From Serinus canaria (Eukaryota > Chordata > Aves > Passeriformes > Fringillidae): a stretch of 64,000 nucleotides of DNA. The notes beneath the pieces were generated by a model. That model was not told where the DNA came from and did not search any database. It was given only the letters and a program-made list of their open reading frames with translations. The DNA lies in assembly GCF_022539315.1 (NCBI RefSeq), contig NC_066343.1, positions 50,701,973 through 50,765,972 on the forward strand. Direction: 5' to 3'. How positions within the stretch are numbered: the stretch's first letter is position 1; each line of letters begins with the position of its first letter. A program made the position numbers and the translations under genes. This document shows, piece after piece, positions 1 through 11,418 of this stretch.

Positions 1-716
1 CCAGGTATGGCAAAAACACTGGCGTCAGAAAAAAAGTTGTCAGAAGATTTCCCAGCGTCCTTTAGAGCCAATGCCAGTCAGCTCTGAGATGGACCTGCTA
101 CTGGACAAGGCCAAGGCCATCAGTGACTGCAGTAGAACCTCTAGGGTAACATATTTAAGAAGCAAAAAAAGTTATTGCACAGAAGAATGGAGGATCTCAA
201 GATCCATATTCCTGGAAGGACTTGTGACCCTGCAGAGAACTCAAACTGGAGAAGCCTGTCCTTGAAGAACTGCACCTACTGCATCAGATCCGGAGAGCTG
301 TTGCCTGTGGGATGGACTCACATTGGATAAGTTCATGGAGAACTGTCTCCTGTGGAAGGGACCCCATGTTGGCATGGGAGAAGGACTGTCTGCCTGAAGG
401 GCAGGAACAAAGTATGACTGTAACCCTCATGCCTCATCTCTCTGCACTGCTGTGAGGAGGAGGTAGAGCCCAAGAGGAAAGTGGTTTTAAGATTTACTTC
501 TCATTCCTCTGCTCTGATTTTGTGTGGTAATAAATTCAGGTAATTTCCCCAAGTCAAGTGTGTTTTGCTCATGACAGTAATAAATGAATACTCTCTCCTT
601 GTCCTTATCTCAATCCATGAGACTTGTTATATCCTCTCTTCCCTGTCCAGCCGAGAAGGAGAATTACAGAGCAGCTTTGGTGGGTGCATGGCTTCCAGCC
701 AGAAAGGGAACAAAAT
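1..716 (+). mobile_element. ERVL-type LTR, 5' end cut by the window edge
   Basis: The first ~716 bases align by eye, in the same orientation, with the LTR at 59838-60863. Shared landmarks are the 'gccaatgccag' / 'gatggacctg' block near 70-95, a TATA-like 'atatttaaga' near 151-160, the AATAAA polyadenylation signal near 529, the 'caagtc..gtgttttgctcatgacagta' block near 551-583, and the closing 'ggtgggtgca.ggc.tccagcca' block near 679-704. It resembles the long LTRs of avian ERVL elements (TguLTRL2-like, from memory). No retroviral genes follow, so it is probably a solo LTR. Many small indels separate it from the other copy, so it is old. The 3' boundary is approximate. Confidence 0.75.
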
Positions 717-1237
717 ATTTATCAAGCCAATAATGTTTGCGCACAACCTCATAAAGTTCTGCCCTATACTTTAATACAGATATTCTTTTCTATTCAACAT
801 ATCAATCCAAGAGGGCCAAGTACAGCATCCTTAGGGCTAATAATAGCACACTGATGGTAGTGGGTGGCCATGTCTTTTGTATAAACATTGATCCTTTCAC
901 TAAGATAGATATAAACCAGCACATTTTGACCATTCAACTCAATCATTTTTGGTAGTGCAAATATCAAAATGATAGATTTCATTGTATACTTCCAAACAAA
1001 TCCTCACCTCCCTCACAGCTGAGACTTGTTCTTAGTCCAAGAATTCAAGGTCTTGCTTTTATTTAAACTATGCTGTAATTTGGTCAAGAATAAAACCAGT
1101 GCCTACAGCTCTGTAAAACACATTTGGGTGGGAGCACAAAAACATCTGGATGCAGATCTCTAGCACACCAAAATACAAATGTCCCAGGTCACACAAAGTA
1201 AGCAGTCTGACCTTGTAGGAATAAACAATAAGTCCCC
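717..1237. other. Intergenic, no gene seen
   Basis: AT-rich sequence between the LTR and a CR1 fragment. Only short ORFs with no recognisable similarity are present. Confidence 0.6.
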
Positions 1238-1750
1238 AGAGTCACAGAATCACAGGACTGTTTACATTGGAAAAGACTTAAGGTCATTGAGTTCAACCAC
1301 TAACCCAGCACTGGCAAGTCCACCATTAAACCATGTCCCAAGTGCCATGTCTGCATATCTTTAAATTTCCTGCAGGGATGGTTTCTCCACCATTTCTCTG
1401 AGCAGATCGTTCCAATGCTTGGCAACCCTTTTGGTGAAAAAATATTTATTGATATCTAATCTAAATTTCCCTTGTAACAATTCAAGTCTTTTTCCTCTTG
1501 TCCTATTGCTTTTCACTTTGGAGCAGAGACTGACCCCCACTTCCTCACTCCTTTCAGGTGGCAGTAGAGAGTGATAAAGTCTCTTCTTAGCTTCCTTCTC
1601 TCCTGGCTAAACAACCCCAGCACCCTCAACTGCTCCTCACAGGAGGTTTGGTCCAGACCCCTCATCACCATCTTTGGTGTCTTTCATTGGACATGCTCCA
1701 GCACCTCAATGTCTTTCTTGTACTTTCTCCTGACCTGGTGCCACATACTC
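1238..1750 (-). mobile_element. CR1 LINE 3' fragment, minus strand
   Basis: Read on the minus strand this is the 3' end of a CR1 retrotransposon. The tail 'gtcacagaatcaca' near 1241-1254 is the reverse complement of the ATTCTGTG-type terminal repeat. It is followed by the complement of the usual 3' region: 'ttcaaccactaacccagcac', the 'gggatggtttctccacc' block near 1375-1391, 'ttggcaaccc' near 1420, 'ttctcctggctaaacaaccc' near 1599-1618, and 'acatgctccagcacctcaatgtc' near 1690-1712. The fragment is truncated at its 5' side, as most CR1 copies are. It encodes only the end of ORF2 and 3' UTR, with no open frame. Confidence 0.9.
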
Positions 1751-2410
1751 ATTTACCTTTAAAAGCTAAGAGAACTCAGTAAATGTCACACAATCAATGT
1801 GCATTTTTTTTTCCTGGTTAAGTGTATATCTGACCTACCAGTCTTGTAATCCCTGTAAAAAAGGCACCTATGATAAAATCTTGAACAAAAAATTACATGT
1901 GTTTTAGGATTTTGAAAATGCCTTTCTAATGCATAGAAAGATTTTCTGAAGCCCAGACTAGATCTCTACCTGCACTGGATGAGAAGTAATAGAAGACTTC
2001 TGCATTCCTCTTTCCTTCCTTCCTCTGCATGACCAAGCTGCCCTTCTGCAGGATTCAATTTCTGACTGTGAGAAGCAGCATAGCCTTCAGCCAGGGAAGG
2101 TTGTCTGCCCCAGACCCCTGTTCTGCTGGGTGCAACATGTTGTCTTAGGCTCATTTCCTCATTCCAGTGTCATCACAACACAGTGCAAGACGGATTTCCA
2201 GTGCCACCAACTGAAACAGCTATCACGCCATTCATTTAAAAATCAAATCCAAGCAGAATAAGCAAACCCAACAACTTAAGATACACATTTGAGATATGGA
2301 TCTACCTCTCCTGGCCAAAACAAAGCTATTTGATTTTTATGAGGGTTAATGCATAATCTCTCTGAATTTCATTAATTTTTAATCACTTCTCTCTCACTTC
2401 CTTTCAATAC
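1751..2410. other. Intergenic, no gene seen
   Basis: Unique-looking AT-rich DNA between two CR1 fragments. No open frame above about 60 codons and no recognised motif. Confidence 0.5.
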
Positions 2411-2700
2411 TTACAGGGGGCTTATAAGGAAAATGGGTATAGATCTTTTAGCAGGGCCTATTGAAATAGGATGAAGGGTAATGGTTTTAAATTGAAATAA
2501 GGGTAGACAGAGAGTAGCTATAAGAAAGAGATATTTTATGATGATGGTGGTGCAGCACTGAAACAGGTCATCCAGAGCAGTGGTAGGTGCCCCATACCTG
2601 GAACCAATCACAGTCAGAAGTGACAAAGGGAGGCTAGAATAGGTGACCTTTAAAGGTCCCTTCCAACCCAAACCATTCTGATTCTGTGATTCTATGATTT
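2411..2700 (+). mobile_element. CR1 LINE 3' fragment, plus strand
   Basis: A degraded CR1 3' end on the plus strand. It runs from the 'aggggg.cttataaggaaaa' block through 'gtaatggttttaaattgaaa', 'gcactgaaacaggtcatccagag' and 'cctttaaaggtcccttccaa' to the tail 'ttctgattctgtgattctatgat' near 2677-2698. Internal deletions are evident, so the copy is old. It lies opposite in orientation to the CR1 at 1238-1750. Confidence 0.88.
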
Positions 2701-5700
2701 ACTAAGAGAAACACTGACCGAGTCTGTTGCATTGACACACCTTTAGATGGATGGAGCAGAGAGTTTTGGAAAGATGATTTATTAAGAGAAGATGGTTACC
2801 ATCAGCCAAGTCATAGTCACTCCTGGCATGCCCAGGCTCTGAAGAGAGCAGTCAACTTGGTCTTCCTATTGGGTCTTTCTCTGTTGCTCCTGAGAAGGGA
2901 TCATCACAGGTCACAAGGATGCATTGCCTGACTGTACAAATGCCACAGACCCAAGCTGCTGCTGTTTTGTTAGGAAGGTTGAGTCCCCCATTTATCCTCC
3001 CTTATAGTATAGCCAGAAACGTACTCTTTCCTGTGGTTCTTTTGTAGCTATCTGCTGAAGAACACAGAAGAACTATTTCAGGATTAATTAAATTTGGTTC
3101 CAAAGCCTATTGAATGTAGGCAGCAAAGCTTTTGTAATTTCTAAGCCTATAAGTGGACAATTTAAATAAAATAAATGTTCTACAGACTTGTATTTCTAAG
3201 TGTAGATCTTTTCAGTCTCCCTGACTGTGTTTTGGTTAAATAAACCAAAACACGCAGTTCTTCACTATTAAGTCAAACTTTGCACTTTCTGTGCACAACA
3301 ACTTCTTAATGTGAACTGTCTGCACAGAACTGGGTGGGAGCTGGAGAGCTGTATGACTCTTGACTTCTTTATCATAATCTCATTTGTACCATACCATCAC
3401 AGCAAGCAAATAGTGATTATAATGTGAAATTTACCATGCATTTCCTCCATGCACTCTTCAGCAGCTCCTGCTTCAAAGTGTACTAACAAAAGGTCAGCTG
3501 TCATTGAAACAAAGCAAGTAGCATCAGCCTTGCTGATTAAAGGATCTTCTACAAAGCTTCAAAGTGTGCGGTGAATTCTAAACACTAGATGTTTCTATGA
3601 TGGCTACATTTTCACCAAGACAGTTTAGGACAGTCTGGATTCTCTCTCTTTGAAAACATTCTGCAGATCACACAATGTTTTGAGCTGAAGCACTGTCTAA
3701 GCACATCCAGTATTTCACATGTCTAATTGCAACAGCTGTGGTTTTATTGACCCATCTTATATTGCACACAACATATTAACATCTCTTCCATACGGTGGAA
3801 TTTTAATCTAGAAGTGACCAGCATTTAGTCTTACTTGCTGCATTTGTACCCTTATTTCTAGAGACCATCATCTTTAGGCAAATAATTCAAACCAGCTGTC
3901 TTTGACATTTATAAACGTGTTCGCTAAATTTAAAAAAAAATTAAGAGGAATGCAAAGCTAGTAATTTCATTTATATTTAATCAGATTGTTGCTATAAGTA
4001 GTGGTTTCCATCAAAAAAGCCTCAACTAATTCCCAATAAATTAATCATGAGCACTTCTATTTCTCTACTCACCATCCCAAATGGTAATCTTCTTGTCAGC
4101 GTCTTCATGAGCGTTACTGACTGTAACCCCAGAAATAATGTCAAAAGCAGTGACTTTCTGGTAGCTCTGGGGTCCCTGTCATACTTCAGCTGTGAATGCA
4201 CTGCATTTTTTCATAGCTCTAGCACTGCTTTCCATGCCAATCAAAAATACTTTCTCTACTAGCACTAACATCCAAAAACTACTGTCATACAACTATGTTC
4301 GGTCTTAACATAAAAAACTCTCTCAGTACCTTTCTGTATGGTAAAAACCAATATACCAATATGGCTCTACTTTTGCCAAATATTTTCACTTATGGTGCGG
4401 ACTTAAAATACACGTTACTTGTAGTTCAACTGTTACTACTTCAAAAGTTTAAAAATTATAATTTCAAAAAATTCTTCTCTTAAATCACAGTATATGGCTC
4501 AAGATTACAGTTTTATGTCCGCAGTTCCATGGCAGGAATCAACAGCCACTTAATGCACTGAAATCTCATACCAGGCTGAGTCAGAATCTTAAGAACTAAA
4601 GAATGATATTCTTTCAATCCCTTCTTTCATTATGGAGGTCAACTCCTTAAGCTCAAGACTATGAGAAACCCAAATGGTGGATGGAAGGGAAAAGCTGATG
4701 ACAGGCTTTGTAGACAGAAATAATTTTTAGGTAGATGCTAACAAACAAGCTTGTTAACTGTTATGACTAACTTTTTTTTTTTTTAAGTGAAATTCTTGAC
4801 ATGTTAGGTTTGGTACAAGAAGTATTTACATAAAATAAAAAACTATTTATGTAAGGGGAAAAGAGAACATATATCACAGCAGTGGTCCAATAATTTACTA
4901 GTATCAGAGAACCGAAAAAGCTTAGCCTGACAAATACTTCATTCAGAAATGTGCTCCACATATGTGTTTTCATTAATTATTTAAGCTCTATGTTAAAAAA
5001 ACAATGGAACCAGAATCAGGTATTAGAAAACTGATATATAAACATAACTAAATCTCTTTGTGTCACTGTTGTCCGACTTCACAAAATAGTCTGATTCTAC
5101 CAATGATGCTCTGTCACTCTTGGCAAGAATTAATCTTCAGCTTGTGTTTTTAAACAAGCACAGCTCATTTTGTTTTGCTGTCTTCAGACTTTTAAAAAAC
5201 TCTTTATTGGAATATTTCCCTCATCATAGAACATAGGACATGTTCCTTCCCAATCTCCTTTCCATGAGACCCTTCACAGTAGTACTGTGAGTGCTATACA
5301 GCTGAAGCTCTTGCAGTCAACGGAGTCAGGATGTAACACAGTCGAGACAGCAAAGGGTCATTAACACTCTGGAGCTTAGAGTTCTGGAAACCTCAAAGCC
5401 TTCTACCCCCTGAAAGGCTCCTTCCTACACCTAACATATATTTTCATATATTCTTTGGTTATCAATTCAATTCCAAATTTTCCTAATGCAGATTGCCTGT
5501 TAAAAACTATATAGAATTTTCACCCAATCATACTGTCTAACCAAAGTATCTCTCTGTCAAGCAAGACTTTAATCACCCTCTTTTCCTCCTGCCATCTATT
5601 TTCTCAGCATTGCTCCATCCCTGTTCTGGCTCATCTTGTTTTGACTCAAACCAAACGGATTCACCTACACCTCACAGGCTACCAGGCTGGTGCTAACCAC

Positions 5701-5974
5701 CTGGGCAAACTTCAGTCACATTGTCTTGGTCCTGCCACTGCTACAGCATTTACTGTCTACTCACGCACCTGCTTCTTGCACATCTCAATTCTCTCATCTC
5801 GGGAGCTTCTTCCTCCTTCCACTGCCTGTATCTGGCAAGCAAGCATCTTCTTCCATTTCCACCATCCCTACTGAGGCAGATCTGTCACATCTAGGCACAG
5901 CCTGTCTTTAGCTTGCCCAACAAGGTCCCTAGTGTGCGGAGTAAGGCAAGTGTCGTTAAGGGACAACTAACAGG
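2701..5974. other. Intergenic, no gene seen
   Basis: About 3.3 kb of AT-rich DNA. It contains a T run near 4772-4784 and only short scattered ORFs with no recognisable product. No FCHO2 coding exon was found, although FCHO2 is the expected left neighbour by synteny. Confidence 0.5.
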
Positions 5975-6106
5975 CTCCTGAAACAGAGCCTGGTTCAAGC
6001 AATGCCAAGGCTGTGAGCTCAATCCGTGTGTGGGCCATTCACTGAGAGGTGCACCCGATAATTCTTACGGGTTCCTTCCAACTCAGAATATTCTGTGATT
6101 CTGTGA
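5975..6106 (+). mobile_element. tRNA-Ile-derived SINE with CR1-type tail (TguSINE1-like)
   Basis: The 5' half (about 5990-6045) matches the anticodon arm, T arm and acceptor end of a tRNA-Ile-like sequence. A degenerate B box, 'gagctcaatcc', lies at 6016-6026 and is followed by 'gtgtgtgggccattcact'. The 3' half matches a CR1 tail: 'gggttccttccaactcagaa' at 6069-6088, then 'tattctgtgattctgtga' to 6106. The tRNA-plus-CR1-tail design is that of passerine TguSINE1, mobilised in trans by CR1. A-box sequence upstream of 5990 is not convincing, so the left boundary is uncertain. The element ends only about 25 bases before the CpG-rich promoter region. Confidence 0.72.
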
Positions 6107-6310
6107 AGTGGGAAACGTGGCACTACCATCATGAGATGGGCTGCTCGCCTGCCTCGCCTCGAGGCCGCGGGTATTTCAGGGGCACATTTGACTTTGGTCA
6201 CGTAAAGCCGACTCCAGAGCTGCGTGCCACAGCCGTGCCCTGCGAGCTGCACCGACACCGACACGGACAGCGGCCCGGCCATCTTCCAGCAGGGTAGCGA
6301 CGCAGCCGCC

Positions 6311-6340
6311 CCGCCGGGGGCCGCCGGGGGCCGCCGGGGG
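6311..6340 (+). repeat. Three perfect 10-bp GC units, G-quadruplex-prone
   Basis: The unit CCGCCGGGGG occurs three times in a row inside the CpG island. A run of G follows at about 6369-6377. The G-runs satisfy a G-quadruplex pattern on the plus strand upstream of the putative start site. Confidence 0.85.
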
Positions 6341-6489
6341 CCGCGGACAGGCCCGACCGGACCTTGCCGGGGGGGGGCGCTGGGCACGGGGGCGGTGCCG
6401 CCACGCCCGCGCTCCCCCGGGGCTGGGCCTGGCCCGGCCCTGTCCCGCGCCGCCGGCCGCAGGTGCTTAAATAGCGGCGCCTGGCGCGC

Positions 6490-6515
6490 TGTTGTGTCCT
6501 TCGTTGCGGCGCAGG
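6490..6515 (+). other. Candidate noncoding first exon of TMEM171
   Basis: A TATA-like TTAAATAG lies at 6467-6474, and a textbook donor (AGG|GTAAGG) has its exon end at 6515. Transcription starting about 25-30 bases after the TATA-like box would give a short exon of roughly 15-25 bases beginning in the pyrimidine-rich 'gtgtccttcgttg'. The matching acceptor would be at 12464/12465. This is a prediction from signals only. Confidence 0.35.
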
Positions 6516-7977
6516 GTAAGGGCAGGGCGCCTGGAGCGCTTCGCCGACCGCGCTTTCTCGGCCGCGGGGCCCTGCGGCTGAGCAGCCGTGGCGGGGCGGG
6601 AGGGAGGCAGCGAGGGAGGCGGCGAGAGAGAGAGAGCGGGCGGGCGGGCCGGTCCCGCGGGGGTCGGGAGCGGCCCAGGAGGGCGGCTCGTCCTCTGGCC
6701 GCCACCGCGAGGGGCCGCCGCCACCGCGGACGGGCGGGGTCGCGCCGCGTCTCCTCGCAGCCGCCGCCATTCCCGTGTTTTCACTCTTATCGCTGTGTGT
6801 GTGAGAATTATCCGGGGTTAAGTGTCCTGTCTTCTCCCTGGAGAGCCCACACTGCTTCCCCTCTGCAACCTCTACCCCATCCCTGTGGGGGGACGGAATA
6901 TCTCTGAAGGGATTCTGCAGTCATTCTGGCGTGCGGTACCCCGGTGGGTGAGGCTGGCGTGCAGCTGGGACGGCACAGGTGAGGAGGTTCTGGTGCTGCT
7001 CCGTCACGGAGAGGTGATGGAGAGGTTGCCCTGCATCGCTCCTTGCTCCGACATAACGCATGGCAGTTTTTCGGGCATGGTTCATGTTCTTGAAAATCTT
7101 ACTGTGACTAAGAAGGCCAAGTGGCTTAGAATAGACTCTGCCTAGTGGGCTGGTGCATGAGGAGGGGTATGCCGTGGAATGCTGCTTTTCCTTAATGGAC
7201 TAGAGCTTAATTGCTTGTCCGTTAAATTGCCTGGCTTAATGCTCCAGGCTAGCCTCAGGAAACTGGGACAGGATGGCTTTAGGTATCTTTTGGAGCCCTG
7301 CATGTCCCTGATGGTCACCATGGCCTGTCATGGTCATAGATCTCTAAATCTCTTTGTCTTGTGCCTTTTGCTGCTTTGAGATATATCAGCCCCCTGTCGT
7401 GGCCCTCCCTCTGAATTTCCGGAAACTGGTCTTTCACGTGTTAGCTGTTTGAAAAACATCAGCTTTGGTGTTAACAGTATCTGTCTGCTTTCTCCCTAGT
7501 CTCTCTGCAGGTTCTCCAGAATACAGGAGCTGCTTTGCCATAGCTCTTGTGTGCCGCTAGTGTGTCATGTAAACAGCATCCCACCAACAAGCATGGGACC
7601 CTTCAGAGCTCATTTTTTAATCTAGTTGCAGTCCTAGTTGCCTGCATGGCATCCAGTCAATGCCAAGCAAGCTCCTTGCTGTTTAAACAGACTTTTGGGG
7701 TCCTCCTGTCTGACTGTGGTGTCAGTATTCTTCCTGATGAAGTGAGTGAGGGACATTTGTGGACCATCTTTCGCTGTAGCTGCTTTTCTCTTGTAGCCTG
7801 CAGGGACAGGAATTGCAGAATGCAGTTCTGTCTGGCACAGTCAGAATCCCTGCTTTGTGCTAAGAAAGATCCCTGGTGCACATATCTCTGGAGAGTGGCA
7901 GGATTCATCCCACTTTCTGGAATTTCCTACTGCAGCTGCTTTCCCGTACTTCTCCAGATGGCTCCTGCCCCACCTGC

Positions 7978-8020
7978 AGTAATGCTGTGCAGTGATCATC
8001 AATAACTGCACAGCATTACT
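7978..8020. repeat. Perfect 15-bp inverted repeat with 13-nt spacer
   Basis: The left arm AGTAATGCTGTGCAG (7978-7992) is exactly reverse-complementary to the right arm CTGCACAGCATTACT (8006-8020). The spacer is 13 nt. Pairing does not continue beyond the arms, so the stem is short for a microRNA precursor. Confidence 0.95.
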
Positions 8021-11000
8021 CTTCCTATGCTGTAAGATGAAAAAATAATTTTCTTGACCCCTACGGGCAGAATACTTGTGGCATCCACTCCCAGCATAGA
8101 AATCTTTATGCACACTGTCTAAATCCTGAAATCTTTTATGATATCTGAGTCTTATGTTCTGTGAGATAAGAGCACTGTCAGGTACTAATTAGTGACAACG
8201 TGCATAAGAGACCAAGTTGCATGCATTTGGCATCTCAGAACTTGTTGCAGCTTGTAGTTTTGTTTCTTAAAAGTAGAAAACTGAAAGTACATCCTCTTGG
8301 ACATTTCCCACTAGCTCTTCAAATAAGTGGTTAAAAACACCATGGGGAGGGAAGAGTGTTGGAATGAAGGTTGCACATTACAATTTAGTTTAACCAGCTG
8401 CACTCATGGATGAGTGTCTCTGAATGCCAAGTTAAGAGTCCAGTCCAGATGGAAACTGGGATTTAATGAAGAAGATGGTGTGGGTACAGAAGCAGATTTG
8501 AACAAATAAGAAAATTCAGGCATGGGGAGCCATTAATGTTTTGATATGGAAGTTAAACTGAATGAAGATGAGAGCATTTTTCCTTACAAGTAGCTTGACT
8601 AATAAGGAGTCATGGTTTTATTTGAAACCTGGGAAAAAAAATAAAATATCACCAAAAGAATTGCACAGTGGCAATGGCAACTTCCCAGTAGTGGTTCAAA
8701 ACTTGGAAGCATAGGTGCAAAAATGGAAAAATTCGAGTTCTTGAAAAGGATGGGTCATAAATTCTAGTGGGATTTCCATTGTGGACTACAACTGACAGAG
8801 TATATAGTTTTTGAAATAACACAGACTAGACCTGAAACTTCTACATGAAATTATTTGTGTGCTTTTGCAAGCAACAGCAAGAAGAGGGGGAATGGGACCT
8901 ACTCTGGGAAGGATAAAACAGAGGGGCAGTAGTGTTTTAATTCTAAAAATGCTTTCCTTTTAATTCTCTTCCTGAATTCATAATGTCTGCAGGAAGCTAT
9001 CAAATTTCATAAGATTCAGGGTGAGTAAATTCATAGCCCTGGTGCAGTAGAAATCTTGGAAAATGTGAACTTTGAGGGCTCAAGAAGAATTGTAGTGGAA
9101 GTATTTTTTTAGTGGAGTTGTCTGTAATATGAACGTTGTAATACAAATGTTACACAGAAAAATGACAAGGAATTGTGAAGTTATTTTCTGTTTTATATAC
9201 CTGGCATAGGCCTAACTTACAAAAAGGTAAAGCACTATATGATTTGAGCTTATAACCAGACTTCTTTATAAGCTATGTTTCCAGTTCCCTCTTCCCATCA
9301 TACTTAATGGCTTCTACACTACTGGACTATATTATAATGGTTTCTGAGCTGTTATTTCCATGTCTGCTTTCAGACTTGAGTTTAATATGAAGGGAAAATT
9401 CCTTTACATCAATATGCCTATGAAGATATGAGACCTAGTGGCAGTATTTCAAGCACATAGGCAATAAAATACTTGCCTCTTTGTTAAAATACTTTTTCTT
9501 GAAACACAGGAAATAATTTTAATCTTGCTTTGTTTTCTGATAAAATTTCATGGTAGTGTAAATGGAAATTAGTCCTCCATTGGGTTTTTCCGGCATAAAA
9601 TCTATGGCTTTCGTCTTCAAAGCCACAACAGACTGTTCTGAATATTCCTTCTTTGAGCCTGAAAGAACGAAGAAAATGTGTACATGCTTAATTTCTAATG
9701 TGTGTTTTAGCTTAGTCTCATAACAATAAGATTAGATTGGCGGAAGAGAAGCAGGCACTGTATTGGAGTAAGAAGGACAAGTCTCTAGACTTTTCTCTGT
9801 AATGGATACATATTTGAATTTAATATTTTTTTCTTGCCTTCACATTATTTTGTTTTAATTTGCTTGTATTTAAGACTATGTTTTCTTCCCTACAGGGAAC
9901 TGGGAAGAAAGGACTCAGGGCTCTCTGTAGGGCATTGGTGTTATAATGGTTAATGTGCCTCAGCAGAAAAGTATCTCAAGACACTTGTGTCTGAAAACAG
10001 GTTTTGCTGGCATTTATTTATGTATATGTTTGTTTCAGAGGTGTTTTACTCAGCTATGTACACTTAGTAAGTCAGGAAACCTGAGCCAGCTCAGATAATT
10101 TATGAGAATGGGGCATATACAGTTATCAGAAGGAATTTTATTAACTTAGCAAAGGCCACTAAAATCAAAGTTACCATCACAGTCCATGTTTTTCTGCTCA
10201 GAAGTAGAGCCTTCAGACTGACTTCAGCTCATGCAGTATTGAAAGTGTGCTGGACTAAATGTCTTCAGTTTGAAATCAATCAGGATACACTAATTTTTTT
10301 AGGGTTTTTTCTTGTTTGTTTTGGTTTTGTTTTCATTTCATGACATGCTCTCCTATCTTTAGTGCTCTTTGTAACTTTTTTTTCCTCCCGGAGCAAATCA
10401 GACTCTTCTACCAAGGGACCCTCAGTTAGCAATCTTTCAAACTGATCTCAATAGAGGGTTCTCAGTAGACTGAATTCCAAACACTGAAGAAGCACTTAGC
10501 ACTCATAGTTTACAAGTTAATTGTGCACAGTAATAGGGTGCATTAGGGGGTGGTCCTTCAGTTTTGATCTTGAAGGTGGTCAGCTAAGAGACTTGGTTGC
10601 TTCCTGCAGTGGCTGCCTTGCTGTGTTTCCTTGCCTCTCAGATCTTGTGCTTATTGGGCCTTTCGCCTGTGTGATGTACTCTGCTTTCTCCTGTGCTCTT
10701 GGAGGGTCGGTTTGATGTTCAGCAGTAGAAGGTGTAAGAATTTCATCATTCATCTATTTGCTCAGCCAGTTCTTTAACTGGATTCTACACTTAAAAGTGG
10801 CTGAGTAGTGACTCAATCGATTGCCTTGCATTGCAGGTAAATAATATTGTGTTTGAGTCACTAGTGGGTTCTATGGTTGTGTTTTGTTTTCATCCCAGTG
10901 GGCTCTGCAGTTACTGGGGAGTGACAGAAACCTTGTTTTGGCAGACCCATGTTCAACAGTTTGCTTCCAGAAATCACATTGTACCTTGTTTTTCTTGTGG

Positions 11001-11402
11001 AATAAGTGTACAAGAGGCATATGTAGGGAAGATCCAATCTGATTTGATGTTTTATCTTCAAGTCACCTGAATTAGTAAGAGGACAGTAGAAGCTGGTAGA
11101 AGGTTAACTAACAAACAACAGTAAGTTGATTCCCCATTTCCATCCATGGCAAACTCCACCAGTCCCTACATATCGGTCCTTATATATCCAAGACATAGGT
11201 GAAATTGTCTCTCATGGGCAGCTGCTGATGAGGGGAAGAGGGCAGTGTCAGAACCCCACAGCCTAAGCATGCCTAAGTACTTCCTACACTTGGTAGGGAA
11301 CAGCTTTCCTTGTGGTCTGTCCAAGGGACTTGTTATTTTCCATAGTCTGAACTTCCCCTGCATCTTTTGATGGATGTTAGCCAAGATTTCTGTGGTTGCT
11401 AG

Positions 11403-11418
11403 TCACCATCTGGTGGCT
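11403..11418 (-). promoter_or_regulatory. CTCF-like binding motif, minus orientation
   Basis: TCACCATCTGGTGGCT matches the reverse complement of the CTCF core consensus (CCASYAGRKGGC), including the invariant CTGGTGG portion. It lies in the probable TMEM171 5' intron. The motif match is seen in the sequence; occupancy is unknown. Confidence 0.5.

Larger units (their letters stand above)
6130..6780. promoter_or_regulatory. CpG island, probable TMEM171 promoter
   Basis: Very GC- and CpG-rich DNA in otherwise AT-rich surroundings, typical of a vertebrate CpG-island promoter. It contains SP1-like GC boxes ('ggggcggg' near 6592), a TATA-like TTAAATAG at 6467-6474, and a strong plus-strand splice donor at 6515/6516. 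It is the only CpG island upstream of TMEM171, whose coding exon begins about 6 kb downstream behind a good acceptor. Assignment to TMEM171 is inference. A bidirectional or unrelated non-coding transcript is also possible. Long ORFs on both strands here are a by-product of high GC and are not called as genes. Confidence 0.6.

Noticed and set aside
1..6000. FCHO2 3' exons, expected by synteny to the left
   Set aside because: No F-BAR or mu-homology domain sequence was found; only repeats and short ORFs.
6019..6907. Long overlapping ORFs on both strands (228, 190 and 227 codons) in the CpG island
   Set aside because: Arg/Pro/Ala/Gly-rich translations in several frames at once, with no recognised domain. 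They result from high GC content depleting stop codons.
7547..8005. 152-codon plus-strand ORF
   Set aside because: No ATG start (it begins at a non-ATG codon), Cys/Ser-rich composition, no recognised similarity, and it spans into the 7978-8020 inverted repeat.
7978..8020. Hairpin as a microRNA gene
   Set aside because: The stem is only 15 bp with no extension beyond the arms, too short for a typical precursor, and resembles no microRNA I know.
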